Shown here: positions 9,151-17,429 of the stretch, in pieces
Layout of the letters: every line of letters starts with the position of its first letter
Position numbering within the stretch: the stretch's first letter is position 1
Source: UBA7960 sp964624065
GTDB taxonomy: Bacteria > Bacteroidota > Bacteroidia > Bacteroidales > UBA7960
DNA length: 64,000 bases
NCBI GenBank assembly: GCA_964624065.1
Contig: CAZUWF010000007.1
Span: 1-64,000 of the forward strand
Direction of reading: 5' to 3'
Program-made: the position numbers and the translations under genes
The notes under the pieces: model-generated
The model's database searches: none
The model's input: the letters and a program-made list of their open reading frames with translations, nothing else
What the model was told of the DNA's origin: nothing

Positions 9151-9627
9151 TCAGAATAGCTTTGTGATAACGAAGGCTACTGCTGCCACGGCATAAATGA
9201 ACTTAGCCGCAATCCCGACCAGAAGCCCAATAATGCTGCCTAAGGCAGCTTTTATGGCCACACCCGGAGGGCAACCTGCCGAAAACTCACCCACCAGCGC
9301 ACCAATAAAGGAACCCAACGCCAATCCCAAGGGTGGAAAGAATATGCCAATTACCAGCCCGGTGGCAGCGCCCCACATACCGCGCCGGCTTCCGCCCATG
9401 AGCTTGGCTCCGTAAACTGGAAACCAATAATCGAACACGGTGACCAGAAACGCCCCTAGTCCGAATACGCAGAGTTCGCCACCCGAAATATCAAACCTCG
9501 CAATAAAACTGAAAACCAATACTCCCAAAAAAGCAAGGGGAGGCCCTGGCAATACTGGCAAAAATGCTCCCACGATGCCGAGCACTAACATTGCAATTCC
9601 AAGAGCTGTAAGAAAAACTTCGGCCAT
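9151..9627 (-). CDS. DUF456 family membrane protein
   Basis: The 158-residue hydrophobic protein has about four or five TM segments and many glycines (VLGIVGAFLPVLPGPPLAF near the start, PPLGLALGSFIGALVGEFSAG in the middle). This proline/glycine-rich layout is that of DUF456, a family of unknown function. The glycine-rich parts look like membrane glycine zippers. It lies three bases downstream of the PspC-domain gene on the same strand, so the two are probably one transcript, perhaps envelope-related. Confidence 0.8.
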   Translation of the reverse strand: MAEVFLTALGIAMLVLGIVGAFLPVLPGPPLAFLGVLVFSFIARFDISGGELCVFGLGAFLVTVFDYWFPVYGAKLMGGSRRGMWGAATGLVIGIFFPPLGLALGSFIGALVGEFSAGCPPGVAIKAALGSIIGLLVGIAAKFIYAVAAVAFVITKLF

Positions 9628-9630
9628 CCA

Positions 9631-9852
9631 TTAACCATAATTCCTTAGCCGGTCATCGAAATCGTCATACCTGGGTTGCTTTGGCACTACGAACCAAAGC
9701 AATACGTAGGCCAAAACCCCTCCCCCCGCAAATATTGCAAAGAAAACGAAAAATAAGCGAACCAAGGTTGGATCTAGTCCGAAAAAATTGGCCAATCCAC
9801 CACAAACGCCACCTAGCATACGAATGCGGCTCCGAGTAAGTCTTTTTTCCAT
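9631..9852 (-). CDS. Small PspC-domain membrane protein
   Basis: The 73-residue protein consists almost only of a PspC domain: KRLTRSRIRMLGGVCGGLAN, then FFGLDPTLVRLFFVF leading into one TM helix (FFAIFAGGGVLAYVLLWFVV) and a short charged tail. Stand-alone PspC proteins are common in Bacteroidota and are linked by family to envelope stress, although no other psp gene is here. It is the first gene of a two-gene unit with DUF456. ATAAAGGTAAA just upstream resembles a reversed -7 element (TACCTTTA). Confidence 0.85.
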   Translation of the reverse strand: MEKRLTRSRIRMLGGVCGGLANFFGLDPTLVRLFFVFFAIFAGGGVLAYVLLWFVVPKQPRYDDFDDRLRNYG

Positions 9853-10187
9853 TTTTGAAACCGTTTGGTTGTTTTCGCGTATAAAGGTAAAAAAGAAAAT
9901 AATATTTTGTATGGCAATTTTTGGCGATGGATTAATGTAAAGCAGATTATTTGGATTTACTTTAATCTTAGTTTGTAAGAAGTTGGTGCCTGGTTAGCCT
10001 AGTTTTGGGTTACTTCAAGTAATAATCTGCCAAATCCCCCTAAAAAAAAATCAATATTTTTTGGTTGCTTCAAAAAAGAATTATATTTGCACAACCAAAA
10101 AGGCTCCTAAATTCAATTATTGACCAAAAGAAAGGACGCGGTATCGATAGAAAATTTTACGTTTTGCATACTAAACGGATATTATCT
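9853..10187. promoter_or_regulatory. Divergent intergenic region with a promoter for the sigma factor gene at 10061-10089
   Basis: TTGG (10061-10064), a 17-base spacer and TATATTTG (10082-10089) make a strong Bacteroidota promoter on the plus strand, about 100 bases before ATG 10188. A ten-base inverted repeat (GCAGATTATT at 9942-9951, AATAATCTGC at 10021-10030) flanks the upstream part with a 69-base gap; it may be chance. No gene is seen. Confidence 0.65.
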
Positions 10188-10775
10188 ATGGTAAATTACT
10201 GTGTTTTGTCAGACCAGGAGCTAATACGCCTTTACATATCTGGAGACGTTTCCTCCTTAGAAGAATTGGTAAATCGCCACCAACGAAAGTTGTTTTCGTA
10301 TATAATCCACTTGGTGCGCGACAAGCAACTCGCCGAAGACTTTTTTCAGGACACTTTCATTAAGGTCATAAACACTTTGCATTCGGGGGCATACAACGAG
10401 GAAGGAAAGTTTCTTCCTTGGATTACTCGCATTGCGCACAACCTTATAATTGACCATTTCCGCAAGTCAAAAAGGCTGCCAATTGCCGAAAGCTCCGAAG
10501 ATTACGATGTTATGGCTACCCTAAAGGTCTTTGACCTCAACGTGGAAGATAAAATAATAACCAATCAAATCCATAGCGACCTTAGAAAGCTTATTGAGTA
10601 CCTTCCAATTGAACAAAAAGAGGTTTTGAAACTGCGACACTTCCACGATATGAGCTTCAAGGACATTGCTATGTTGACCGATGTTAGCATTAACACAGCC
10701 CTTGGCCGAATGCGCTACGCCTTGATAAACTTGAGGAAAATAATAGAAGAGAAAAAGGTGATACTGACTCGCTAA
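10188..10775 (+). CDS. RNA polymerase ECF-type sigma-70 factor
   Basis: The 195-residue protein has sigma region 2 (SLEELVNRHQRKLFSYI ... AEDFFQDTFIKV, then FLPWITRIAHNLIIDHFRK) and region 4 (LRKLIEYLPIEQKEVLKLRH, then MSFKDIAMLTDVSINTALG with its helix-turn-helix). It is about the usual ECF length. The start is ATG 10188; a TTG at 10065 would add 41 residues that overlap the promoter and have no sigma features. It has its own promoter and a strong terminator, and no neighbouring anti-sigma factor, so it looks like the single-gene sigma factors conserved in this phylum. Its regulon is unknown. Confidence 0.93.
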   Translation: MVNYCVLSDQELIRLYISGDVSSLEELVNRHQRKLFSYIIHLVRDKQLAEDFFQDTFIKVINTLHSGAYNEEGKFLPWITRIAHNLIIDHFRKSKRLPIAESSEDYDVMATLKVFDLNVEDKIITNQIHSDLRKLIEYLPIEQKEVLKLRHFHDMSFKDIAMLTDVSINTALGRMRYALINLRKIIEEKKVILTR

Positions 10776-10779
10776 AAGC

Positions 10780-10807
10780 AAAAAAGACGCCCTAAAGCGT
10801 CTTTTTT
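10780..10807. terminator. Bidirectional terminator between sigma factor gene and tRNA-Pro
   Basis: AAAAAAGACGC (10780-10790) and GCGTCTTTTTT (10797-10807) are exact reverse complements around a six-base loop. The run of A on one side and T on the other lets it end both the plus-strand sigma gene (stop at 10775) and the minus-strand tRNA-Pro (3' end at 10819). Confidence 0.93.
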
Positions 10808-10818
10808 GTTCAAGAAAG

Positions 10819-10892
10819 TCGGGGTGAGAAGACTCGAACTTCCGACCCCTTGCACCCCATGCAAGTGCGCTAGCCAACTGCGCCACACCCCG
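10819..10892 (-). tRNA. tRNA-Pro (anticodon GGG)
   Basis: On the minus strand the cloverleaf has acceptor CGGGGTG pairing with CACCCCG, D stem GCGC/GCGC, anticodon arm CTTGC-ATGGGGT-GCAAG and T arm GGAAG-TTCGAGT-CTTCT (last pair wobble). The anticodon is GGG. C as the first base of the acceptor stem is usual for tRNA-Pro. CCA is not encoded. Confidence 0.95.
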
Positions 10893-10903
10893 GTTTCGAA
10901 CTG

Positions 10904-10931
10904 CAAAGGTAATATTTTTTCAATTAGCAAT
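10904..10931 (-). promoter_or_regulatory. Candidate promoter for tRNA-Pro
   Basis: On the minus strand TACCTTTG (plus-strand 10904-10911) is an exact -7 element ending 12 bases before the tRNA 5' end, with ATTG (10928-10931) as a weak -33 element at a 16-base spacing. Confidence 0.55.
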
Positions 10932-11010
10932 GATTCAATTTTTCAAAAAACCACTAACTTTACCTCTTGAACTAGAAAAGCCACAACCAGGCTTTGAAGC
11001 CTAAAACCAA

Positions 11011-11877
11011 ATGACCCACTTCTTTCATCTTTTAAGAGTCACCCACTGGATTAAAAACGTTGCAGTTTTCTTGCCAGTTTTCTTTGCAGGAAAATTATTG
11101 CAAGTTTTTGTCGATGGCACCATCTGGGACATTTTCCTAGTTTTCGCTGCATTTTGTCTTGCCAGTTCCACGATTTACATAATTAACGACCTGGTTGACT
11201 TGCCTTTTGACCGCAAGCACCCAATTAAATCAAAAAGACCCCTTGCAAGCGGAATGTTTTCTAAAAACACTGCCGTTGGAATTGGCCTGATTACCTTTAC
11301 CCTTGGTGCAGCCATTACTTTATTTGCAGGCCAAGCAGGGCTATTGGTGGCAGCTTACCTTACACTTAACCTTGCCTATAGTTTTTTCCTAAAAAAAATC
11401 TCAATAGTTGATGCCACTTGCGTGGCCATGGGATTTGTAATTAGGGTGTTGGCCGGCGGTTTGGCAGCAGGTGTTTTTGTAAGTCAATGGATTTTGATCA
11501 TGGTATTCTTGCTTGGCATTTCGATAATTTTTGCAAAGCGTCGCAGCGATTTGATAGAAAGCAACAGCGAGATATTCAGACATTCGCAACAAGGTTTCAC
11601 CTTAGGTTTCATTGATATGGCCAAAACCATTTCGTTGACCCTAACTATGGTGGTCTATCTAATTTATTCGGTTTCGCAGGATGTGATCGAGCGAATTGGT
11701 TCTGATAAGCTTTACATTACCTCACTTTTCGTGTTTTTGGGAATTATGCGTTACCTACAAATATCGGTAGTCGACCAAAAAGCAGGTGACCCGATAAGAA
11801 TATTGCTCAAGGACAGATTCCTCCAAGTGGTTGTTTTGTTGTGGATTATTACTTTTGCAATAATAATCTATGGTTAA
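11011..11877 (+). CDS. UbiA family prenyltransferase, probable polyprenyl-phosphate 5-phosphoribosyltransferase (DPPR synthase)
   Basis: The 288-residue polytopic protein joins a polyprenyl phosphate to PRPP in its predicted role, as mycobacterial Rv3806c does, giving polyprenyl-phospho-5-phosphoribose. It starts with HLLRVTHWIKNVAVFLPVFF, typical of this UbiA subgroup, and has the Asp-rich motif NDLVDLPFDRKHP (Asn59, Asp60, Asp63, Asp67) followed by KSKRPLASG. A second loop has FAKRRSDL. About eight TM helices are visible. It is the first gene of a seven-gene operon and overlaps the DprE1 gene by eight bases; that partner argues against a quinone or heme role. Confidence 0.88.
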   Translation: MTHFFHLLRVTHWIKNVAVFLPVFFAGKLLQVFVDGTIWDIFLVFAAFCLASSTIYIINDLVDLPFDRKHPIKSKRPLASGMFSKNTAVGIGLITFTLGAAITLFAGQAGLLVAAYLTLNLAYSFFLKKISIVDATCVAMGFVIRVLAGGLAAGVFVSQWILIMVFLLGISIIFAKRRSDLIESNSEIFRHSQQGFTLGFIDMAKTISLTLTMVVYLIYSVSQDVIERIGSDKLYITSLFVFLGIMRYLQISVVDQKAGDPIRILLKDRFLQVVVLLWIITFAIIIYG

Positions 11878-13171
11878 GGTTTGCAATTGGGGGAACTATC
11901 CTTGCATTGATGCCGAGGTTTTTGAAAACCGCGACCTTGCAAATGTTGCATACCTGGTTGCATCATCACATAGCCTAATTGCCCGCGGCAACGGGAGAAG
12001 TTACGGCGACAGCTCCCTGGCGTCAACGATTTTCTCCACCTTGCAGCTTAACAAAATCCTTTCTTTCGATACCGAAAAAGGTATAGTCAAGGCAGAATCA
12101 GGAGTTCTGTTGGATGATTTGCTTAAATTGATCGTGCCAAATGGATTCTTCTTGCCAGTTACACCAGGCACCAGATTCATAACTCTTGGCGGGGCGGTAG
12201 CAGCAAATGTTCATGGTAAGAACCACCACAAAGAGGGTGGGTTTGGCTCATTTGTGGATGAAATTGAAATAATACTTGCCGATGGTACAATAACCCAGTC
12301 CAGCCCAGAAAACAATCCAAAACTTTTCTCAAAAACTATAGGTGGAATGGGCCTAACCGGTGTAATCGCAACTGTTACAATTAGGCTTAAGCCCATCGAA
12401 ACCTCGTTCATCAAACAAAAATCCATCAAGGCCCAGAACCTTGCTCGAGTAATTTCTTTGCTGGAGGAATACCAAGATTCAACCTATTCGGTGGCTTGGA
12501 TCGATAGCATTGCAAGAGGAAGCTCAATGGGTCGTTCGGTTTTGTTGCTCGGCGAACACGCCTCGGTTGATGACCTTCCAGAAAGCAAAAAACTACTACT
12601 ACCACACTCCACCCGGCAACTGAAGGTGCCCTCTGGGTTTCCGTCGTTCGCACTTAACAAATGGAGCATCAAAGCATTTAATTTCCTTTATTACCACAGG
12701 CTCGCAAAAACACGTAAAAATAGCTTGGTGCATTACGCACCGTACTTCTACCCTCTCGATGCCATTGGAAATTGGAATCGAATTTACGGCAAGCACGGAT
12801 TTACTCAATACCAGTTCGTTCTGCCTTTCGACCAGAGCAAACTTGGGTTGGCAAAGATCATGAAAAAGATCACCCATTCGGGATTTGGTTCATTTTTAGC
12901 CGTGCTAAAAACCTTGGGAGAATCAGAAAAGCTATCCTCTCCCCTTTCGTTTCCAATGCCAGGTTTTACACTAGCGCTCGACTTCAAAATTGCTAGTGGG
13001 GTTTTTCAACTTCTCAATGAGCTTGACAAAATTGTGATTGACTATGGCGGCCGCCTCAACCTTACGAAGGATGCACGTATGTCGGCCCAAACCTTTGAAA
13101 AAACTTACGGAAAGGGATTGATTGACTCTGGTAAGTTTTCATCCCGGCAGGCACAACGCCTAATCCACTAA
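11870..13171 (+). CDS. dprE1: DprE1-like FAD oxidoreductase (polyprenyl-phospho-ribose 2'-oxidase)
   Basis: DprE1 oxidises C2' of polyprenyl-phospho-ribose to the 2-keto intermediate. The 433-residue protein has an FAD-binding PCMH domain with LIARGNGRSYGDSSL (about 37-50), PGTRFITLGGAVAANVHGKN and the GKNHH motif that holds the flavin-binding His in mycobacterial DprE1. The C-terminal domain has LDFKIASGVFQLLNELDK and GGRLNLTKDARM. By eye, the position of M. tuberculosis Cys387 (in VCVDFPI) aligns with Ala in LALDFKI. It overlaps the UbiA gene and lies four bases before the next gene. DprE2 is four genes further on. Confidence 0.9.
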   Translation: MVKVCNWGNYPCIDAEVFENRDLANVAYLVASSHSLIARGNGRSYGDSSLASTIFSTLQLNKILSFDTEKGIVKAESGVLLDDLLKLIVPNGFFLPVTPGTRFITLGGAVAANVHGKNHHKEGGFGSFVDEIEIILADGTITQSSPENNPKLFSKTIGGMGLTGVIATVTIRLKPIETSFIKQKSIKAQNLARVISLLEEYQDSTYSVAWIDSIARGSSMGRSVLLLGEHASVDDLPESKKLLLPHSTRQLKVPSGFPSFALNKWSIKAFNFLYYHRLAKTRKNSLVHYAPYFYPLDAIGNWNRIYGKHGFTQYQFVLPFDQSKLGLAKIMKKITHSGFGSFLAVLKTLGESEKLSSPLSFPMPGFTLALDFKIASGVFQLLNELDKIVIDYGGRLNLTKDARMSAQTFEKTYGKGLIDSGKFSSRQAQRLIH

Positions 13172-13175
13172 CAAT

Positions 13176-14408
13176 ATGCGGGCAAAGGCCAACATAGCAG
13201 CACTGGCAATTGCAGCAATTTTGTTGTTGTCAATAACACCGACCACAACCATTCACGATGGTTTCGACAGCGATGGCCGATACTACGCGGCGATGAGCGG
13301 TGTGGAAGAAGTTCCAGGGTTGAAACAAACAGCTACCGGTGCACCGCCACCGTGGAATCAGAGGATCCTAATACCTTGGATGGTATCAAAACTGCCGGTG
13401 GATGCGCAATCGGGGTTTTTGATCGTAAACCAAGGTTCAAACCTGATCGTATTGCTCCTGCTGTTCTTTATTTTAAGGCACTACGTTGGCAATTACCTTG
13501 TAATATTATTCACGCTTCTGATTTACGGCACCGTATTTTGGACCATTCAGTTTTCATTATTCTCGCCTTTCTACATTGACTCGGCAACAATGGTTTTCAC
13601 TTGCCTTGTCATTTTTCTCACCCTAAAAAGGAAAACCATCTTGCTCATTGCAACAATAGTCATATCTTCATTGGCAAAGGAATCCTTGCCGCTTTTAATC
13701 CTTTTCCCGGCCTATTTCTTGTTTTTAAAGAATGTCCCCTTTCAGAAAAACGCTCCGAAAAAATTTCTGAAACCTGCACTGTTCATCGCTACGGCAACAT
13801 TTATGGTTCTTTTCCTTCGGAAGTTGTTGAACCTGCAATCCGACCCTCTTGGATTATTGATGCCGGGATGGCAATTTATTTCATTTTTCAAAAACATTGA
13901 TGCTCCGCTTATTATGATGCAGGCCATTTTTAGCGGAACCGGAGTTTTGTTGTTACCAACCTTGATTAACCTCGGTTTCGCAGCTAAATGGCTTAGAACC
14001 AATCCCGAATGGCTGGTTTACTTGGGCTTGTGTGTTTACTTTTTGTTTGGAGGGCACGACAAGGCACGCTTGTTATTGCCCCTATTACCATTGTTGGCAA
14101 TATTGTTTGCAAAAATCCTGGTGGCAGTGCAACAAATTAATGGCCACAACAAGTTTCTGGCATTAGTCAATATCCTTTTCTTCGCAAATATTTTTTTCGG
14201 CGGGCTGCTTCTTGGGCTTGAAGACACCCAAACCTACCTTGCCAAGCTGGTTCCGGAACACTCCTCGGGTACTTACCTTAAGTACCTTTGGCTAAACCTT
14301 GGTGTACTTTTGGTCATCCTTTTGTATATTTGGCTTTCGAAAACGAGGTTGGCATCTGTTAAGCCTACAAGAAATAAGATGTCAGGCCAAACCAGCCCAG
14401 ATTTGTAA
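13176..14408 (+). CDS. Polytopic membrane protein, putative GT-C type glycosyltransferase
   Basis: The 410-residue protein has one N-terminal TM helix, an outward loop with acidic residues (HDGFDSDGRYYAAM) as in GT-C enzymes that use polyprenyl-phosphate sugars, a conserved-looking PPPWNQRILIPWM stretch, and then about nine TM helices. No named family was recognised. Its place between dprE1 and an AftB-like gene, with gaps of only four and three bases, suggests transfer of the lipid-linked sugar made by this operon. Donor and acceptor are inferred, not shown. Confidence 0.6.
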   Translation: MRAKANIAALAIAAILLLSITPTTTIHDGFDSDGRYYAAMSGVEEVPGLKQTATGAPPPWNQRILIPWMVSKLPVDAQSGFLIVNQGSNLIVLLLLFFILRHYVGNYLVILFTLLIYGTVFWTIQFSLFSPFYIDSATMVFTCLVIFLTLKRKTILLIATIVISSLAKESLPLLILFPAYFLFLKNVPFQKNAPKKFLKPALFIATATFMVLFLRKLLNLQSDPLGLLMPGWQFISFFKNIDAPLIMMQAIFSGTGVLLLPTLINLGFAAKWLRTNPEWLVYLGLCVYFLFGGHDKARLLLPLLPLLAILFAKILVAVQQINGHNKFLALVNILFFANIFFGGLLLGLEDTQTYLAKLVPEHSSGTYLKYLWLNLGVLLVILLYIWLSKTRLASVKPTRNKMSGQTSPDL

Positions 14409-14411
14409 ACC

Positions 14412-16082
14412 ATGGCAAAATTAAAGGTTCATAGCAAGTACTTAATGGTCTTGGCAATTGTGTTGTTGGCCACTGCAATATCCTGGGGCATAAACGGGCA
14501 AACCGTTATTGGCGTTGACGATGCCAACATTTACATGGTTTACATGAAAAACCTTGCCGAAGGGCACGGTTTAGTTTACAATGCGGGATGCGAAAAGGTG
14601 GAAGGATTTACTTCACTGCTTTGGACTTTGATAGGCGCGGTATTCTTCTCGCTTTCCAGTTTTCCGGAGTTATGGCTGCTTGTTTTCAACATCTTGGTTG
14701 TGAGCTTTGCTCTATTCAGGGTGGTTTTGCACATTGACAACCACTGGCACCAAAGGGGTGGTTCAAGTTACTCTTTGCTATTTCTAGCGCTTTTGGTTGC
14801 TCTCCCGGGGTATTTCGATTGGTCTGTTTTCTCCCTTATGGAAACCGGCCTGTGGAGCTCGTTGCTTATACTCACCTCGCTGCAAATACTTGAGCTAAAG
14901 CCAAATTATGGCAAAAGGGGGTATTTCCTGAAACTTGCCGGACTTTCATTTTTACTCCTCCTTTCCCGCCCGGAAGCAATGGTGTGGGTGCCGTTTTTTC
15001 TAGTGTTTGGCGGCATCAAATATTATTTCGTTTTTGGCAAAGCCCGAAAGAGTTTACTTGCAACTTTGTTGATGGTGTCTGGATTCTTTGGGATGGTGGT
15101 CTTGGTTACTTTTTGGCGGCTCCAGTACTTCGGCTACCCGCTACCAAACACCTTCTATGCAAAGATTTCGTCGAGCCTAATTGGAAATGTTGTGGCCGGC
15201 CTGATTTACATTAAAAACTACCTGGTTCAATACCCTCTGGTTTCATTGGGCGTTGTGGTTTGCTTCGCCTTCTTAATAAAGAAATCTGTAGAGGCAGAAC
15301 TTGGGTTTCTCCAGCTTTTCAGGAGGGAGTTCGGCTCTCTATTCATATTTGCCATTTTTGATTTAACAATGTTGGTTCCTCTTGTTACCGGAGGAGATCA
15401 TTTTGGGTTCGCTAGGTTCATACAACCAACAGTGCCGCTGTTGCTACTATTACCGCTTTTCGTAAGAGTTTTCGAAAAAATAATGCTGACCAAGGCCTTG
15501 ATTATTGGATTGGCATTTTTTGCGTTTTTCTCTTCAACCTTCAACCTGCGCGACATCTACGTTTTTCGGAGATCGCCGGTTAGGCACGAGTGGATTATTT
15601 CGGCAGAGGGGAGGAAGCAGTCCGAGAAGCTAGAAAGGTTCTTCTCAACACTACCAAAATTGCCAAGCCAGGGAGTTTTAATTGCAGGCGGAACCGCTTT
15701 GGAATACGATGGAATAACTATTGACTTGCTGGGCTTGAACAACACGCAAATGGCTCACTCCAAAAGACTCTCTGATGATAGGAATTTGAAAAATCACGCT
15801 GCCTTCAACAAAGATGTTTTCTTCAACCAGAAGCCCGATATTTTTTGGCTTGGAGGTGGATTTCGTCAGGATGGCAAACTAAAAATAAGGCCAGATTTCA
15901 AAAGATTGGCGGAGGTGGCATTCAAAAACATTCATCTCGATGGGAAGTTCAGAGAAAAGTACGGCTACTTTTTGATTGAAAAGCTCGAAACCGGTGAGTT
16001 ACTAGAGGTTTTTGCCTCGAGGAGCTTTGCAGGCACCTTGCCCAATTACGTTTTTTCAGTAAAGGAGATAGACTATGAGTAG
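14412..16082 (+). CDS. AftB-like GT-C membrane glycosyltransferase (putative arabinofuranosyltransferase)
   Basis: The 556-residue protein has about ten TM helices. The first extracytoplasmic loop carries GVDDANIYMVYMKNLAEGHG with the Asp-Asp pair of GT-C catalysis, followed by GLVYNAG and VEGFTSLLW. Later comes FGYPLPNTFYAKISS. The combination VEGFT(S/N)-LW plus YPLPNTFYAK matches mycobacterial AftB (terminal beta-1,2-arabinofuranosyltransferase) and its relatives. The last about 150 residues form a soluble domain (SQGVLIAGGTALEYDGITID). The start ATG 14412 is three bases after the previous stop, and the end overlaps dprE2 by eight bases. The acceptor glycan is unknown. Confidence 0.72.
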   Translation: MAKLKVHSKYLMVLAIVLLATAISWGINGQTVIGVDDANIYMVYMKNLAEGHGLVYNAGCEKVEGFTSLLWTLIGAVFFSLSSFPELWLLVFNILVVSFALFRVVLHIDNHWHQRGGSSYSLLFLALLVALPGYFDWSVFSLMETGLWSSLLILTSLQILELKPNYGKRGYFLKLAGLSFLLLLSRPEAMVWVPFFLVFGGIKYYFVFGKARKSLLATLLMVSGFFGMVVLVTFWRLQYFGYPLPNTFYAKISSSLIGNVVAGLIYIKNYLVQYPLVSLGVVVCFAFLIKKSVEAELGFLQLFRREFGSLFIFAIFDLTMLVPLVTGGDHFGFARFIQPTVPLLLLLPLFVRVFEKIMLTKALIIGLAFFAFFSSTFNLRDIYVFRRSPVRHEWIISAEGRKQSEKLERFFSTLPKLPSQGVLIAGGTALEYDGITIDLLGLNNTQMAHSKRLSDDRNLKNHAAFNKDVFFNQKPDIFWLGGGFRQDGKLKIRPDFKRLAEVAFKNIHLDGKFREKYGYFLIEKLETGELLEVFASRSFAGTLPNYVFSVKEIDYE

Positions 16083-16815
16083 GAAAATTTGCTTGATTCT
16101 TGGCTCTAATTCCGACATTGGGCAGGCGATAGCCTACCGGTTTGCAGTAGAGGGCTTCGACCTTTTGCTTGCCAGTCGAAACCCGAAAGGGTACCAAGAA
16201 AGGTTGGCCGCCGACCTAGAAACTCGCCACGGAATAAAAGCCGTGCCCTTGAAGTTTGACGGCTCGGAATACGACACGCACAAAGGCTTTTGCGATGAAT
16301 TGCAACCTTTTCCCGATGTGGTGATTAGCGCTTTCGGGTACCTTGGCGACAATAAAAAATCAATTTGTGACTTTGCAGAGTGCCGCAGAATAATTGACAG
16401 CAATTTAACGGGTCACGTTTCGATACTTAACAATGTGGCACAAAAGATGAAGGCGCTAAAAAATGGCAGCATCATGGGAATTTCTTCGGTGGCGGGTGAG
16501 CGCGGACGTGCCGGCAATCTAATCTACGGCTCGGCAAAGGCAGCCTTTTCGACATATATTGATGGGCTAAGGAACTACCTGTTTAGTTCGGGAGTTCATG
16601 TTGGCACCATTAAACCGGGTTATGTTAGAACAAAAATGATCGAAGGGCAGAATACACCAAGGTTTCTTACGGCCACACCTGATCAGGCTGCCAAGGCCGT
16701 GTGGAAAGCATACAAAGGTAAGAGGAGCACAGTTTACATTCTTGCACGATGGAGGCTCATAATGTTCATTTTAAAATTAATTCCGGAGTTCATCTTCAAA
16801 AGGTTGAGTATATGA
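16075..16815 (+). CDS. dprE2: DprE2-like short-chain reductase (2-keto-polyprenyl-phospho-ribose reductase)
   Basis: DprE2 reduces the keto intermediate made by DprE1 to polyprenyl-phospho-arabinose. This 246-residue SDR has the nucleotide-binding motif LILGSNSDIGQAIAYRF at residues 6-22 (GSxSDIG as in DprE2 rather than the classical TGxxxGIG), SVAGERGR after the catalytic Ser, and the YGSAK catalytic Tyr/Lys pair near residue 163, followed by KPGYVRTKM. The C-terminus is hydrophobic (RLIMFILKLIPEFIFK) and may touch the membrane near its lipid substrate, as in mycobacterial DprE2. It overlaps both neighbours. Confidence 0.88.
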   Translation: MSRKICLILGSNSDIGQAIAYRFAVEGFDLLLASRNPKGYQERLAADLETRHGIKAVPLKFDGSEYDTHKGFCDELQPFPDVVISAFGYLGDNKKSICDFAECRRIIDSNLTGHVSILNNVAQKMKALKNGSIMGISSVAGERGRAGNLIYGSAKAAFSTYIDGLRNYLFSSGVHVGTIKPGYVRTKMIEGQNTPRFLTATPDQAAKAVWKAYKGKRSTVYILARWRLIMFILKLIPEFIFKRLSI

Positions 16816-17414
16816 CTCAAAGGGCGATTGCAGTTTTTGATATGGACGGCACCATAACTAGTCGCGACACTTTTTTGGAGTTCATTGAATTCGCAAAGGG
16901 AAAGTGGAGGTACAGGTTTGGATTTTTGCTTGTAATGCCAATTATAATCCTATACCAACTAAAAATCTATCCCAACCACAAACTTAAAGAATTGGTTTTC
17001 GGATTGTTTTTTGGAGGAATGGATAGCGTTGAACTATCCGAAATTGGTGGTAAATTTTCCACGGAAGTGATACCAAGGATTTGCCACACAGCCGTTCTGA
17101 AAAAAATTGAATGGCACAAGCAAATGGGGCACAGGGTGTTAATTCTTACAGCATCGTCAGGAATTTGGCTCGACAAATGGTGCAAATATATGGGTGTGGA
17201 CCTCATCGGCACCAACTTCGAAGAAAAAAATGGCAAAATGACCGGCAAGATTGACGGAAAAAACATTTACGGAAAGAAAAAACGGGAAATACTGCAAATG
17301 ATACTTTCCGAAAACAATTACGAAGATTCATATGGCTACGGAAACAGCCCCTCTGACGAGTACTTCTTGGAGTTGGTCAACCATAGGTATATGAGGGAGG
17401 TTGATTTGAAATAA
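16812..17414 (+). CDS. HAD-IB family phosphatase, candidate polyprenyl-phospho-5-phosphoribose phosphatase
   Basis: The 200-residue HAD-IB (SerB-like) hydrolase has motif I VFDMDGTITSRDTF at about 8-21, a hydrophobic cap insert (FGFLLVMPIIILY), motif II LILTASSG, and a late YGNSPSDEYFLE with the second Asp. ATG 16812 overlaps the dprE2 stop as ATGA and is preferred to an upstream start at 16749 that would run inside dprE2. In mycobacteria the phosphate of DPPR must be removed before DprE1 acts. A HAD enzyme inside this operon is a good candidate, and HAD-UbiA fusion proteins are known in other bacteria. The exact substrate is inference. Confidence 0.78.
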   Translation: MTQRAIAVFDMDGTITSRDTFLEFIEFAKGKWRYRFGFLLVMPIIILYQLKIYPNHKLKELVFGLFFGGMDSVELSEIGGKFSTEVIPRICHTAVLKKIEWHKQMGHRVLILTASSGIWLDKWCKYMGVDLIGTNFEEKNGKMTGKIDGKNIYGKKKREILQMILSENNYEDSYGYGNSPSDEYFLELVNHRYMREVDLK

Positions 17415-17429
17415 GAAAATCTGAAACCA

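Noticed and set aside
9942..10030. Ten-base inverted repeat GCAGATTATT / AATAATCTGC with a 69-base gap
   Set aside because: Loop too long for a stable RNA hairpin and no second copy; compatible with chance in AT-rich DNA.
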